DNA of 64,000 nt from Vibrio nitrifigilis (GTDB taxonomy: Bacteria > Pseudomonadota > Gammaproteobacteria > Enterobacterales > Vibrionaceae): assembly GCF_015686695.1 (NCBI RefSeq), contig NZ_JADPMR010000004.1, positions 310,001 through 374,000 on the forward strand, in the 5' to 3' direction. The notes beneath the pieces were generated by a model. The model saw only the letters and a program-made list of their open reading frames with translations, made no database searches and had not been told where the DNA came from. Below, piece by piece: positions 25,184-33,995 of this stretch (its first letter is position 1; every line of letters starts with the position of its first letter). The position numbers were made by a program, and so were the translations under genes.

Positions 25184-27553
25184 ATGTCAGTCAATGAACG
25201 AATCGAACGCTTAAGACAGAATTACGTTAATTCGAAACCTTCCATTTGTTACGAGCGTGCTCGTATTTACACCGAATCACATAAACGTACCGAAGGTCAG
25301 CCTGTCATTTTGCGCCGTGCACAGGCATTTTATGATTTTTGTGATCAATTTAATATTCAGATCTTTGCTGATGAATTGGTGGTCGGCACAGCGGGCAAAT
25401 TTCGTCGTACTGGGATTTTGACACCAGAATTTTCTTGGCAATGGGTCGATAAGGAAATGGACAATTTCGATAAACGTCCGCAAGATCCTTATCAGATGAC
25501 AGATGAACAGCGTGATTTTGTCCGAGCGAATGTGTTTCCTTATTGGAAAGGACAATCGTTAGAAGAGCATTTTTTGGCAGCACTGCCCAAGCGTACCGCA
25601 CAAATTGTGGTCGATACTGGCATCGTCGATAACGATTCAAAATGGCGTCAAGCGGTGGGAGAAATTACGCCGGACTATCAAGACGTGTTGTTTAAATACG
25701 GCTTTAAAGGCGTGATTGAAAAGCTGGAAACTAAGATGGCGAGTTTGGATTATGCCAATAGTGTCGATATTGAAAAAATCCAGTTTTGCCAAGCGAGTAT
25801 TTTAACGTCGCAAGGGATTATCCGTTTTGCGCAGCGCTATGCCGCACTAGCTGAAAGCTTGGCGGAACAAGAAACCAATCTGGCTCGACAAACAGAATTG
25901 CGCACCATTGCCAAAGTGTGTGCCCGCGTGCCTAAGTTGCCACCACAATCTTTTCACGAAGCGATTCAGTTTGTTTGGTTTACTCAATTAGGCGGAATCA
26001 TTTCAGAAAACCCGCTGGCGCTTAACCCTGGCCGATTCGACCAATATATGTATCCATATTACCAACATGATATGGAAAACGGCATTCTCACTAAAGATGA
26101 TGCAAGAGAGCTTACTCAGGCGTTATGGCTTAAATTCTCTGAATGGGTGTGGACCATCTCGGCCAATACCGCGGGCTATTTTGCAGGTTACAACCAATTC
26201 CAAAACCTCACCGTGGGCGGAAAAAATCGTGATGGATCTGATGCGACCAACGAACTGACTTATCTGTGCTTAGAAGCAACCGATGCGGTGAAAACTCACC
26301 AGCCGGGGTTGAGTGTGCGCGTACATGCAGATTGTCCACCGGAATTTATGCAAGCCGTCACCGATTTGGTTAGTACCGGTACAGGATTCCCTGCAATTCA
26401 TAATGACCAAGCAGGCACGCAAATGTTGTTGCAAGCGGGTTATGATGCGGAAGATGCTCGTGATTGGAGCAACTGCGGCTGTGTCGTACCGCATTTTCGC
26501 AAAACTGGTCAATGGACGTCTGCGGTGAATGTGAACTTTGCGGCTGCGATGGAATACGCACTCAATAATGGTAAAAGTCGTTTAACTGGCGAGCATATGG
26601 GTGACGGCGTAGTCAGCGAGTTTGCCAGTTATCAAGCGGTAGAAGACGCTACGTTGTCACAAATTGGCCATCTGATTCGTCACTCGGTCATTTCCACATT
26701 GGTCGCGCAGCGGCTCCATGAAGAGATGGTACCACGGCCATTTCTTTCGGCTTGTATTGAAGATTGTATTGAGACCGCAACCGATCTTTCTAAAGGCGGA
26801 GCAAAATACAATATCGGACCAGTATTAACTGGGATCGGCTTGGCGATTGTCGCTAACTCACTGGCGGTGATTAAGAAGCTAGTGTTTGAAGATAAAGCCA
26901 CCACAATGGCAGAGCTTAATAAAGCGTTAGATTCCAACTGGGAAGGCTTTGAAGCACTGCGAGCTAAGGCGTTGGATGTGCCCAAATACGGCAACGATGA
27001 TGATTATGTGGATGGTATCGCGCGCACTATTGCTAACTATTATTACCGCACCACCCGCGAATACCACGATATTTTTGGTTCGCGTTTTAACAGTGCCTTT
27101 ATGGGGATTTCTAACTACATCCCAACTGGTCGTGTTGTGGGGGCTACACCATGCGGACGTCTGGCTCGTCAGCCGATTACAGAAGGGGTTTCTCCATTTG
27201 CCGGCAGTGATGTGTGCAGCCCACTCGCCGCCATGCGATCAAGCGCGAAGATGAATCACGATGTGCACACTGGTGGCACGTTGCTGAACTTACGTTTAAG
27301 CGAAGATGTGGTAAAAACGGCCAAAGGACGCCGCGATTTAGGCAATATTATTCGTGCTTATTTCTCATTGGGTGCTTTCCATGTGCAGTTCAATACGCTT
27401 TCTACCGAGACACTGCGTAAAGCACAAAAAGATCCGGATCAATACCGAGATCTCTTAGTTCGGGTGGCGGGATATAGCACTCAGTTTGTGAACCTGTCGC
27501 CTGAGATGCAAGAGGCGATTATTGCCCGTTCTGCTCATGGAAGTTGTTGTTAA
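25184..27553 (+). CDS. Glycyl radical enzyme (PFL-like family), substrate unknown
   Basis: ATG 25184 (MSVNERIERL) is preferred over ATG 25178 because GGGAG is 8 bases upstream of the former; 789 residues. Counting from the upstream ATG, the glycyl radical motif is VRVAGYST with G765, and the thiyl cysteine is C435 in SNCGCVVPHF. Known dehydratase and lyase members (choline lyase CutC, glycerol and hydroxyproline dehydratases) have GCxE here, where the Glu acts as acid/base. In this protein the position is Val437. That argues against simple dehydration chemistry and leaves the reaction open. The enzyme must be anaerobic. Its activase is coupled directly downstream (TAATG overlap). Confidence 0.93.
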   Translation: MSVNERIERLRQNYVNSKPSICYERARIYTESHKRTEGQPVILRRAQAFYDFCDQFNIQIFADELVVGTAGKFRRTGILTPEFSWQWVDKEMDNFDKRPQDPYQMTDEQRDFVRANVFPYWKGQSLEEHFLAALPKRTAQIVVDTGIVDNDSKWRQAVGEITPDYQDVLFKYGFKGVIEKLETKMASLDYANSVDIEKIQFCQASILTSQGIIRFAQRYAALAESLAEQETNLARQTELRTIAKVCARVPKLPPQSFHEAIQFVWFTQLGGIISENPLALNPGRFDQYMYPYYQHDMENGILTKDDARELTQALWLKFSEWVWTISANTAGYFAGYNQFQNLTVGGKNRDGSDATNELTYLCLEATDAVKTHQPGLSVRVHADCPPEFMQAVTDLVSTGTGFPAIHNDQAGTQMLLQAGYDAEDARDWSNCGCVVPHFRKTGQWTSAVNVNFAAAMEYALNNGKSRLTGEHMGDGVVSEFASYQAVEDATLSQIGHLIRHSVISTLVAQRLHEEMVPRPFLSACIEDCIETATDLSKGGAKYNIGPVLTGIGLAIVANSLAVIKKLVFEDKATTMAELNKALDSNWEGFEALRAKALDVPKYGNDDDYVDGIARTIANYYYRTTREYHDIFGSRFNSAFMGISNYIPTGRVVGATPCGRLARQPITEGVSPFAGSDVCSPLAAMRSSAKMNHDVHTGGTLLNLRLSEDVVKTAKGRRDLGNIIRAYFSLGAFHVQFNTLSTETLRKAQKDPDQYRDLLVRVAGYSTQFVNLSPEMQEAIIARSAHGSCC

Positions 27554-28473
27554 TGAGGGAGAACACCTCTACTGAGGCAACGCCATCGCCACAAGGAATA
27601 GTCCTGCAAATGCAGGATTATTCCATCCATGACGGTGATGGGGTCCGAACCACCATTTTCTTAGCGGGTTGCGCACTGCGTTGTCAGTGGTGTGCCAACC
27701 CTGAAACATGGAGTGCTAAGCCAAAACTGGCGTATTACCCCCACAAATGCAAAGATTGCCAAACCTGCGTTGGGCAATGTCCTCAACAGCTTGATCCAAG
27801 GGCAGTGCAGCAAAGCACTAAAACCTGTGATCACTGCGGATTGTGCGTTAAAGCCTGCCCCTCAAGAGCGCTTTCTCTGGCATGTACGCCAGCATCGGTC
27901 GATGAGGTGGTGGCGAAAATCAAACGCGATGAACTCTTTTTTCGCTATACCGAAGGTGGCGTCACGTTTTCTGGAGGAGAACCGTTTCTGCAGCCTGATT
28001 TTATTCGTGCTGTTATCGAGAAATGTGAACCACTAGGCATCAGTTTTTGGGCAGAAACTTGCGGCCATTTTAATTGGCGCAGTGCTGCTGACTTATTTGT
28101 TCATTTTGAACATTTGTTCTTTGATCTCAAAGTGATGGACTCTGCCAAACATAAGGAGGTCACCGGGCTTGGCAACGAACAAATATTAAAGAACGCAAAA
28201 CGCATTTACGATCTCGGTGTACCCATGACGATTCGCATTCCGTTTATTCCAGAAGTGAATGGCGACGAGGCCAACCTGCGTGCCACCGCGGAATTTATGC
28301 AACACAATCTAGCGGGTTGTGCCATCGAACTCTTGCCTTATCACGAACTCGGCAAAGCCAAATATACCGCGTTTAAAATGCTGGATGATTTCCATTCTTA
28401 TACGGTACCAAGTAGCGCAATGCTGAAATGGGCATATGGAATATTTAGTTCCTATGGCATAGGTGAGCGTTGA
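27553..28473 (+). CDS. Glycyl radical enzyme activating enzyme (radical SAM)
   Basis: The start ATG 27553 lies in the TAATG overlap with the enzyme gene; about 306 residues. The radical SAM cluster motif is CALRCQWC after the family signature YSIHDGDGVRTTIFLAG. A ferredoxin-like insert with two four-cysteine clusters follows (CKDCQTCVGQC and CDHCGLCVKAC), as in activases of non-PFL glycyl radical enzymes. GGVTFSGGEP is the SAM-binding strand. It uses SAM and a [4Fe-4S] cluster to install the glycyl radical on the upstream enzyme. Its 3' end overlaps the convergent LysR gene by 22 bases. Confidence 0.95.
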   Translation: MRENTSTEATPSPQGIVLQMQDYSIHDGDGVRTTIFLAGCALRCQWCANPETWSAKPKLAYYPHKCKDCQTCVGQCPQQLDPRAVQQSTKTCDHCGLCVKACPSRALSLACTPASVDEVVAKIKRDELFFRYTEGGVTFSGGEPFLQPDFIRAVIEKCEPLGISFWAETCGHFNWRSAADLFVHFEHLFFDLKVMDSAKHKEVTGLGNEQILKNAKRIYDLGVPMTIRIPFIPEVNGDEANLRATAEFMQHNLAGCAIELLPYHELGKAKYTAFKMLDDFHSYTVPSSAMLKWAYGIFSSYGIGER

Positions 28474-29342
28474 TCTTCAATCTGTGATGGTTGTAGTGTG
28501 ACCAACTCACGCTCTAGCCAAGTGGCAAATTCTTGTTCGAGTGGATTGCAGCGAGGATGCTGGCTGATCAGAACATAACGATGCTCAGAATCAATAAAAC
28601 CAAACGGTGCAATCAAACGACCACTTTTGATATCGTCGATAACTAAAGGATAAGAACCGATGGCAACACCTAAGCCATCGGATGCTGCTTGCAAGCCAAA
28701 GTAAAAATGTTCAAATGACTTCTCATTTGTTGCTGATAAGTAGGTATCTGTCGCGGTGAGCCAATCAGCCCAAGCGGTAGGGCGTGTATTGGAATGGAGT
28801 AAGGTGCAAGTACTTAAATCATCTTTAATTTTGCTCCAATACTCTGGTGAGGTGACGGGACCAACATATTCAGGGGTTAAAGAGTGCGCGGTATAATCTG
28901 GGTTGATCTCAAAGTCATCACGGCGAATGGCTAAGGATATATCATCGTCGTTAAGTGTCACAGGACCGCCTGCGGTCGAAAGACGTACATCAATGCCGGT
29001 TTGTTGATAAAAGCTTGCCAATCTTGGCATCAGCCAACGCATGGTTAACGTTGGTTCGCAGGATACGCTTAAATGAGCGTGATCCTTTTTCATTAAGGCA
29101 TTTACTCCGTTACTCAGCGCACTGAATGCTTGGTTGGTGTATTGCTTGAGCAGCTTACCTTCAGTAGTCAGTAACATGTTCCTGCCTTTTTTATAAAACA
29201 ATACTTGAGAGAGGTACTGTTCCAGCAATTTGATCTGCTTACTGACCGCGCCATGTGTTATGTGCAGTTTCTCAGCCGCATCACTATAACTGGATGAATC
29301 GGCAGTAATGTGAAATACATAAAAGGCTTTTAAATGTCTCAT
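28452..29342 (-). CDS. LysR-family regulator, GcvA-like
   Basis: 296 residues. The helix-turn-helix (about 1-60) contains DAAEKLHITHGAVSKQIKLL, the form seen in GcvA-type regulators, followed by a substrate-binding domain. The 3' end overlaps the convergent activase gene by 22 bases. Immediately upstream lies a 56-bp repeat whose second copy precedes the LysE exporter gene at 33370. That suggests the LysR and LysE genes were once direct divergent neighbours, and the exporter may be its target. A role for the glycyl radical operon is also possible. Confidence 0.92.
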   Translation of the reverse strand: MRHLKAFYVFHITADSSSYSDAAEKLHITHGAVSKQIKLLEQYLSQVLFYKKGRNMLLTTEGKLLKQYTNQAFSALSNGVNALMKKDHAHLSVSCEPTLTMRWLMPRLASFYQQTGIDVRLSTAGGPVTLNDDDISLAIRRDDFEINPDYTAHSLTPEYVGPVTSPEYWSKIKDDLSTCTLLHSNTRPTAWADWLTATDTYLSATNEKSFEHFYFGLQAASDGLGVAIGSYPLVIDDIKSGRLIAPFGFIDSEHRYVLISQHPRCNPLEQEFATWLERELVTLQPSQIEDQRSPMP

Positions 29343-29345
29343 CCG

Positions 29346-29401
29346 TGAATTTTTCTCACAGTTAATGTCTGTTCTTTTCGATTATAACTCACTGAAAAAT
29401 A
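29346..29401 (+). repeat. 56-bp direct repeat, copy A (upstream of the LysR gene)
   Basis: It matches 33274-33329 at 53 of 56 positions in the same orientation (core GTCTGTTCTTTTCGATTATA). It starts 4 bases before the LysR start codon and so includes that gene's leader or promoter. Confidence 0.9.
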
Positions 29402-29473
29402 TATTCTATCTATATGATTATTCATTGTATGGTTGTTGGTATATTTTCACTATTTAGCTTTTTTACATAGCAT

Positions 29474-30037
29474 TTATAAATTTAACATAAGGTATTTGTA
29501 TTCCTTTAAATTCATTTTTTGACGAATATTAGCACGATGAAACTCTACGGTTTTAATTGAAATATCAACGTGGCTCGATATCTCCTTGGTTGAAAAGCCA
29601 AGGGTAAGATATTTAAGTATTTGTTGCTCGCGGTCAGTCAATTGTGCCGTCATTTTTTTTAATTGGGTCTTTAATTCGCTGTTTTTCATGGCGTTATGAA
29701 CTATCGAAAGTAATGTATCAATATCAACTGGTTTTTGAAGAAATTCAAACGCTCCTTTTTTGACCATTTCAACAGCTGTATGTATTTCACCGTGCCCTGT
29801 TAAGAAAATGGTCGACCAATGCTCAACTTCATTTTGGATTTGAAGGTAGAGTTCAACCCCTGAGGTTTTTGGCATTCGTAAATCAAGTACTAGGCAGGCT
29901 GGTTTTAACGTAAAGATAACCTCTGCTAGGAAGGTATCGGCATCAAGGTAACTGTTTACTTGATAGCCTTGGTCTTCCATTAAAAGGGAGAGTGACCGTA
30001 GTAGAATCGGATCATCGTCGATTATATAAACATCCAT
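29474..30037 (-). CDS. FixJ/NarL-type response regulator
   Basis: 187 residues. The receiver domain (1-120) has acidic pocket IIDDDP, phospho-acceptor D52 in LVLDLRMP, and the switch Thr/Lys in FLTGHG and FLQKP. A LuxR/FixJ helix-turn-helix (about 130-187) reads LTDREQQILKYLTLGFSTKE. The C-terminus ends right after the recognition helix region, a little shorter than FixJ. It follows the kinase gene by 5 bases in one operon and is its cognate partner. A palindrome between the operon and the divergent lipoprotein gene (31748-31758) is a candidate target. Confidence 0.94.
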   Translation of the reverse strand: MDVYIIDDDPILLRSLSLLMEDQGYQVNSYLDADTFLAEVIFTLKPACLVLDLRMPKTSGVELYLQIQNEVEHWSTIFLTGHGEIHTAVEMVKKGAFEFLQKPVDIDTLLSIVHNAMKNSELKTQLKKMTAQLTDREQQILKYLTLGFSTKEISSHVDISIKTVEFHRANIRQKMNLKEYKYLMLNL

Positions 30038-30042
30038 GGCTA

Positions 30043-31638
30043 TTAACTTGTTGCTGGTAATGTGAATTGAAAGTGTGTTCCATTGGGAGTGTCCTGCAAA
30101 CGAATGTATCCGCCGCAGGATTCAACAATATTACGACAAATAGAAAGCCCTAACCCAAGCCCATCTTGTTTACCAGAAACAAAACTATTGAAAATCGATG
30201 ACTGCATTTCGGGACTGATGCCTAGACCATTATCTATGACATCGAAGTAAACTCTGTTTCCTTGCTCAGAGATGTTAATCGTAATTGTTGGATTGTGTTT
30301 TTGTTCGTCACGCAGCGCCTGATAGGCATTTTTAATCAAGTTAATGTAAACCTGAACTAAACAAGTGTGATCAGCCTTAACTTTAATAGATGAATGTTCA
30401 GGCAAAAAAAAGTTGATTTTGAGATGACCAATTTCATGTTGAAGTAAGGTGATCGCTTCGTGAAGGCAAGTGTACGGGCAAATATCGGTAATCTCTTTGA
30501 CTGACGAAGCTTTCACTAAAGAGCGTATTCGGGTTTGTATTGCCCCCATACGTTGTAGGGCTAGCTCTGCGTCTTGGTTATGAAGAGAAATCCGCTCGAT
30601 ATTAAGTGATTCTCCCGTTGTCATACATCTTAGTGCCATTTGGACGTTGAGCATGGCCGACTGAAGTGGCGTTGCGAGTTCATGTGTAATGGTGCTACTC
30701 AATTCTCCAAGCGATGCAAGATGTGACATTTTGTGAATATTTTCAGATTGCTGTTTATTTTGTTTTTCTAAGCGAACTCTTTCATCTCGTGATAACCCCA
30801 TCATGAGAGCCAAAATAGAAGAGACAGTGAACCCCATTTGCAATTGTGTAGGTGTATAAAGCGAAATGTGAGCCAAAGTATATGTTCCTGCTGCCAGAAC
30901 ATTGGTCACTAATGAATTTAATGCTCCTTTAAACGCACCAAATTGAACAGAAAACCAACAGATTGGAATTAGAAATAAATAGGAATAATACGAAATACCT
31001 TCGTAAATACTAATAAATGCAAATATCAATGTTCCACATAATATACTGCCAATAAAGAGGAGTTTTTCGTTATTTCCAATATTTCTTAATAATTGAAAGA
31101 ATTCTTTCGTAGAATTATTCAAAATCCAAAAACTAAATGGTGCTATCATCATGATGCCTGCAAGATCTCCAGACATAAATGAAAAGAAAGCATCTCTTAG
31201 GGCAAATTTGGGTATTACATCGTAATGATTATATAGAGTGATAGCAGCGCATGCAGAAATAAAGGTAGTAATCAATGAACCCAAAATGAACTTGGAAAAT
31301 AACGTGCTAGTTAAAAACGGGCTTTGCATCTTAAACCAAGTACGAAGCATAAGAGCAAAGCTACCGTATACAACGACTTGTCTCAGGTTATTTATCCATA
31401 CATATTCCGCAAACTCCCACGGTGTCTTTTCAGGAGATGAGGCGAGTACAGCTGCAACAAACACCAATGGCAAATAGCGCCACCCTCTGTAATAGATCAG
31501 AGCAATAGTTAGAGCTGGTGCAGGGTAAAAACAAGCGATTGCTGTATTGTCCGGATAAACCCTAAAAAGTGTTCCGGTTTGGTAACATGCCCAGAACCAA
31601 AAAATGAAAATTAGAGATGATTTTATTAATGATTTCAT
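30043..31638 (-). CDS. MASE1-domain membrane sensor histidine kinase
   Basis: 531 residues. Residues 1-285 form an eight-helix MASE1-type membrane sensor (family markers PALTIALIYYRGWRYLPLVF and FFSFMSGDLAGIMMIAPF). The phosphorylated histidine is H319 in THELATPLQ. The ATPase domain has N-box INLIKNAYQAL and G-boxes DNGLGI and GLGLGLSICR. It resembles FixL/DctB-type kinases in the catalytic core. No periplasmic or PAS domain is present, so the signal is sensed in or at the membrane. It is cotranscribed with the FixJ-type regulator downstream. Confidence 0.94.
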   Translation of the reverse strand: MKSLIKSSLIFIFWFWACYQTGTLFRVYPDNTAIACFYPAPALTIALIYYRGWRYLPLVFVAAVLASSPEKTPWEFAEYVWINNLRQVVVYGSFALMLRTWFKMQSPFLTSTLFSKFILGSLITTFISACAAITLYNHYDVIPKFALRDAFFSFMSGDLAGIMMIAPFSFWILNNSTKEFFQLLRNIGNNEKLLFIGSILCGTLIFAFISIYEGISYYSYLFLIPICWFSVQFGAFKGALNSLVTNVLAAGTYTLAHISLYTPTQLQMGFTVSSILALMMGLSRDERVRLEKQNKQQSENIHKMSHLASLGELSSTITHELATPLQSAMLNVQMALRCMTTGESLNIERISLHNQDAELALQRMGAIQTRIRSLVKASSVKEITDICPYTCLHEAITLLQHEIGHLKINFFLPEHSSIKVKADHTCLVQVYINLIKNAYQALRDEQKHNPTITINISEQGNRVYFDVIDNGLGISPEMQSSIFNSFVSGKQDGLGLGLSICRNIVESCGGYIRLQDTPNGTHFQFTLPATS

Positions 31639-31744
31639 AATATACGAATATTAGATAGCTTTTTATATTATACGTAATTACATCATTTGAGCTAGTTTAA
31701 ATTTATGTTAAAGATATGACATTAATAAATATTGTTAGTGCAAC

Positions 31745-31761
31745 CTAGGGTTTTACCCCAG
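31745..31761. promoter_or_regulatory. Candidate response-regulator site between kinase operon and lipoprotein gene
   Basis: CTAGGGTTTTACCCCAG contains GGGT-TTT-ACCC inside a very AT-rich divergent intergenic region. It is the only G/C-rich block there. It is placed 55 bases before the lipoprotein start and about 107 bases before the kinase start. Confidence 0.4.
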
Positions 31762-31815
31762 TTAATAAAAATCATAATTAGATTATCATTAAATAAAAAA
31801 CGAAAGGTAGTCTAA

Positions 31816-33204
31816 ATGTTTTATAAAAATGTTATTGTGGCGAGTATGTTTCTTGCGCTAGCTGGCTGTAATGGTTCTTCAAGCGATTCATCAGATAATA
31901 CTTCTCAAACTGCTACAGCAAAGCAATTCACGATTATTGATGGTTATTTAAAAGATGCCCAAGTCTACGTTGATCGAAACGCCAACCAAGTAGCAGATGA
32001 AAATGAGGTGGTCGGCACTACTGATGAAAACGGTCAAATAACCATTAACAATGTGAGTGATGGGCAAACGATTATCGCGGTTATTGATGCTGGTACAACA
32101 ACGGATCAGGATTTTGGCAGCGTGGTGGGACACAGCTACCAGATGGCATCAAACAGTAGTTCTTCCGTAATCACGCCTTTTACCACACTAGCGGTAAAGC
32201 AGAACATCTCTTTGGCGGACGTTGCTTCATTAGTGAATCTTCCTGAAAGTGTTGTCAGTGGTGACTATGTTAATGCGCAAAGTGAAGATGCTGATAGAGC
32301 GCATCTTATAGCACGTAGTGCAACTCGAACATTGTCTGATTTGAGCAGTAGTGACGATGATATGCTGGATAATTTTGCTGATTTTCGTGATAGCGCAGCA
32401 GAAGTGCCAGCAAGCCAACTTGATAGCGTCAATTTGGAAATTAACGATGGTAAAATCACTCAGATAGCGGCTAAACCGACCCTAAAAGAATTTTTGCAAT
32501 CTGGTTCGTTGACCTCATTTAGCCTAAATGAGTTTTGGCGTCATCTATGTGAAGACGAAAATATCGACAGTAGCGCTGGAGAAAACTGTTCTGGTCTTGG
32601 AGATGGATCAACTCGATGGACATTTAACCTAAGTGATGCAACGAATCCAACGGTTATCGTTACTGATGCGAATGATTCAGAAACAGATACTTATCAGGTC
32701 AAATTCGATATTAATTTTGCCAAGGGCGTAAATGCTTTTTCTTTAGCGTGGGTTGAAAATGGACAGACCAAAACATCAGAGATGAAAGATAACTTTATCT
32801 ATACCGAAAATGGTTTAGCGATTGCCGTGTCTGTGGATAGCGACTTGCAACTTTACACAACGGCTAATACGAACCAATCATTGACAGGTTTTACGGCTAT
32901 CACCTTGGATGAATCACAGTGGCAGGGTAAAACATTATATCATTTGAATGATACTAAACAGATTTCCAGTGATTATCCTTGGAAAGCTGAACCCCAAATG
33001 ACGACTGTGAAACCGACTGTTATTGCGACCAGTGGTTCTATTCAATTTGGCAATACTCAATATACCGTATTACAAGAAACGCCAGATTTGTATCTCATCA
33101 AAGATGCTAATAATCATCCTTCTTTGCTAATTAAAGACAAAGGGATGGCGGAACGCTTGATGAGTGATTGGAAAAAGATGCCAACTGACCAACCATCAAA
33201 TTAA
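31816..33204 (+). CDS. Surface or periplasmic lipoprotein of unknown function
   Basis: 462 residues. The lipobox LALAGC gives lipidated C18, followed by a Ser/Thr/Asp-rich linker. Residues about 45-110 look like a beta-sandwich with a calcium-type loop (VDRNANQVADENE), resembling carboxypeptidase-regulatory or SdrD-type repeats. The rest is Asp/Ser/Thr-rich and beta-predicted. There is no Asp at +2 (the residue after Cys is Asn), so outer-membrane sorting is likely. It is divergent from the MASE1 kinase operon and inside the same repeat-bounded block, so it is a plausible target or sensor partner of that system. The family was not recognised. Confidence 0.85.
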   Translation: MFYKNVIVASMFLALAGCNGSSSDSSDNTSQTATAKQFTIIDGYLKDAQVYVDRNANQVADENEVVGTTDENGQITINNVSDGQTIIAVIDAGTTTDQDFGSVVGHSYQMASNSSSSVITPFTTLAVKQNISLADVASLVNLPESVVSGDYVNAQSEDADRAHLIARSATRTLSDLSSSDDDMLDNFADFRDSAAEVPASQLDSVNLEINDGKITQIAAKPTLKEFLQSGSLTSFSLNEFWRHLCEDENIDSSAGENCSGLGDGSTRWTFNLSDATNPTVIVTDANDSETDTYQVKFDINFAKGVNAFSLAWVENGQTKTSEMKDNFIYTENGLAIAVSVDSDLQLYTTANTNQSLTGFTAITLDESQWQGKTLYHLNDTKQISSDYPWKAEPQMTTVKPTVIATSGSIQFGNTQYTVLQETPDLYLIKDANNHPSLLIKDKGMAERLMSDWKKMPTDQPSN

Positions 33205-33248
33205 ATGATAATGCCAGATTAGGTAGGAAAAAAATTTTTATAAATTAA

Positions 33249-33274
33249 AAAGGCGATAGATAAATGTCACCTTT
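33249..33274 (+). terminator. Weak terminator after the lipoprotein gene
   Basis: AAAGGCGA pairs with TCACCTTT (one mismatch) around a 10-base loop. It abuts the first base of repeat copy B. Confidence 0.45.
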
Positions 33275-33329
33275 GAATTTTTCTCACAGTTAGTGTCTGT
33301 TCTTTTCGATTATAAATCACTAAAAAATA
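33274..33329 (+). repeat. 56-bp direct repeat, copy B (upstream of the LysE gene)
   Basis: It is the same orientation as copy A at 29346-29401 and 53 of 56 identical. The two copies bracket the response regulator, kinase and lipoprotein genes exactly. Confidence 0.9.
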
Positions 33330-33332
33330 GTT

Positions 33333-33363
33333 ACAATTCCTTTAAATTGTATAAAGGAATTGT
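33333..33363 (+). promoter_or_regulatory. Perfect hairpin covering the ribosome-binding site of the LysE gene
   Basis: ACAATTCCTTT and AAAGGAATTGT form a perfect 11-bp inverted repeat with a 9-base loop. The 3' arm contains AAAGGA, the only ribosome-binding-like sequence before ATG 33370. It could be an RNA switch or thermometer, or a DNA operator. Confidence 0.5.
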
Positions 33364-33369
33364 GAATTT

Positions 33370-33993
33370 ATGGAATGGTTAAGTTTTATTGTATTCGGAC
33401 TTTTGATTGTGGTGAGTCCCGGTGCTGACTTTGTCTTGGTATTTAAAACCAGTGCGCTGCAGGGTAGAAAAGCGGGCGTGTTAACCGCGCTTGGGATCGG
33501 TTTAGGCGTATGTGTTCATGTGACTTATTCTGTTATAGGAATCAGTCAGTTAGTGCAACATAATGTGTGGCTATTTAATTTAATCAAATATCTCGGAGCC
33601 GGTTATTTGGTGTACTTAGGTGTGAAGGGGCTATTTCAGTCTAAGTTTCATTTAGCTGTTCCTAGCAAAGGGGATTTGCACTCTAATACATCAAAAGCGC
33701 GCACTGCTATCCTGCAAGGATTCTTGTGTAATTTACTTAATCCCAAAACCATGCTGTTTTTTCTTAGTGTGTTTAGTCAATTGATCGCGAATCAACCGAA
33801 TGGAGAGACTGTTTACGTGATTGTCTATGGCGTTTATATCGCTCTGCTGCATTCACTATGGTTTACCGCTGTTGCTTATTGGTTAACATCAGCGACCGTT
33901 TCTACTTGGATGACGCGTTTCGGGCATCGAATTAATCAATTGTGCAGTGCAGTGCTTATCTCGTTTGGCGTATTATTAACGCTCAACCGCTAG
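33370..33993 (+). CDS. LysE/RhtB-family amino-acid exporter
   Basis: 207 residues, the family length, with six predicted membrane helices. The hallmark PGADFVLV near residue 17 and GFLCNLLNPKTMLFFLS near 115 identify the RhtB branch. It exports amino acids or their derivatives (threonine, homoserine, leucine or similar), but the substrate is not readable. The possible original regulator is the LysR gene at 28452, now separated by the inserted block. Its stop is two bases from the convergent DMT gene's stop. Confidence 0.94.
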   Translation: MEWLSFIVFGLLIVVSPGADFVLVFKTSALQGRKAGVLTALGIGLGVCVHVTYSVIGISQLVQHNVWLFNLIKYLGAGYLVYLGVKGLFQSKFHLAVPSKGDLHSNTSKARTAILQGFLCNLLNPKTMLFFLSVFSQLIANQPNGETVYVIVYGVYIALLHSLWFTAVAYWLTSATVSTWMTRFGHRINQLCSAVLISFGVLLTLNR

Positions 33994-33995
33994 TA

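Noticed and set aside
29346..33329. Reading the 56-bp repeats as a transposon target-site duplication
   Set aside because: Target duplications are far shorter, the copies are not identical, and no transposase or inverted ends lie in the block. Recombination or promoter duplication fits better.
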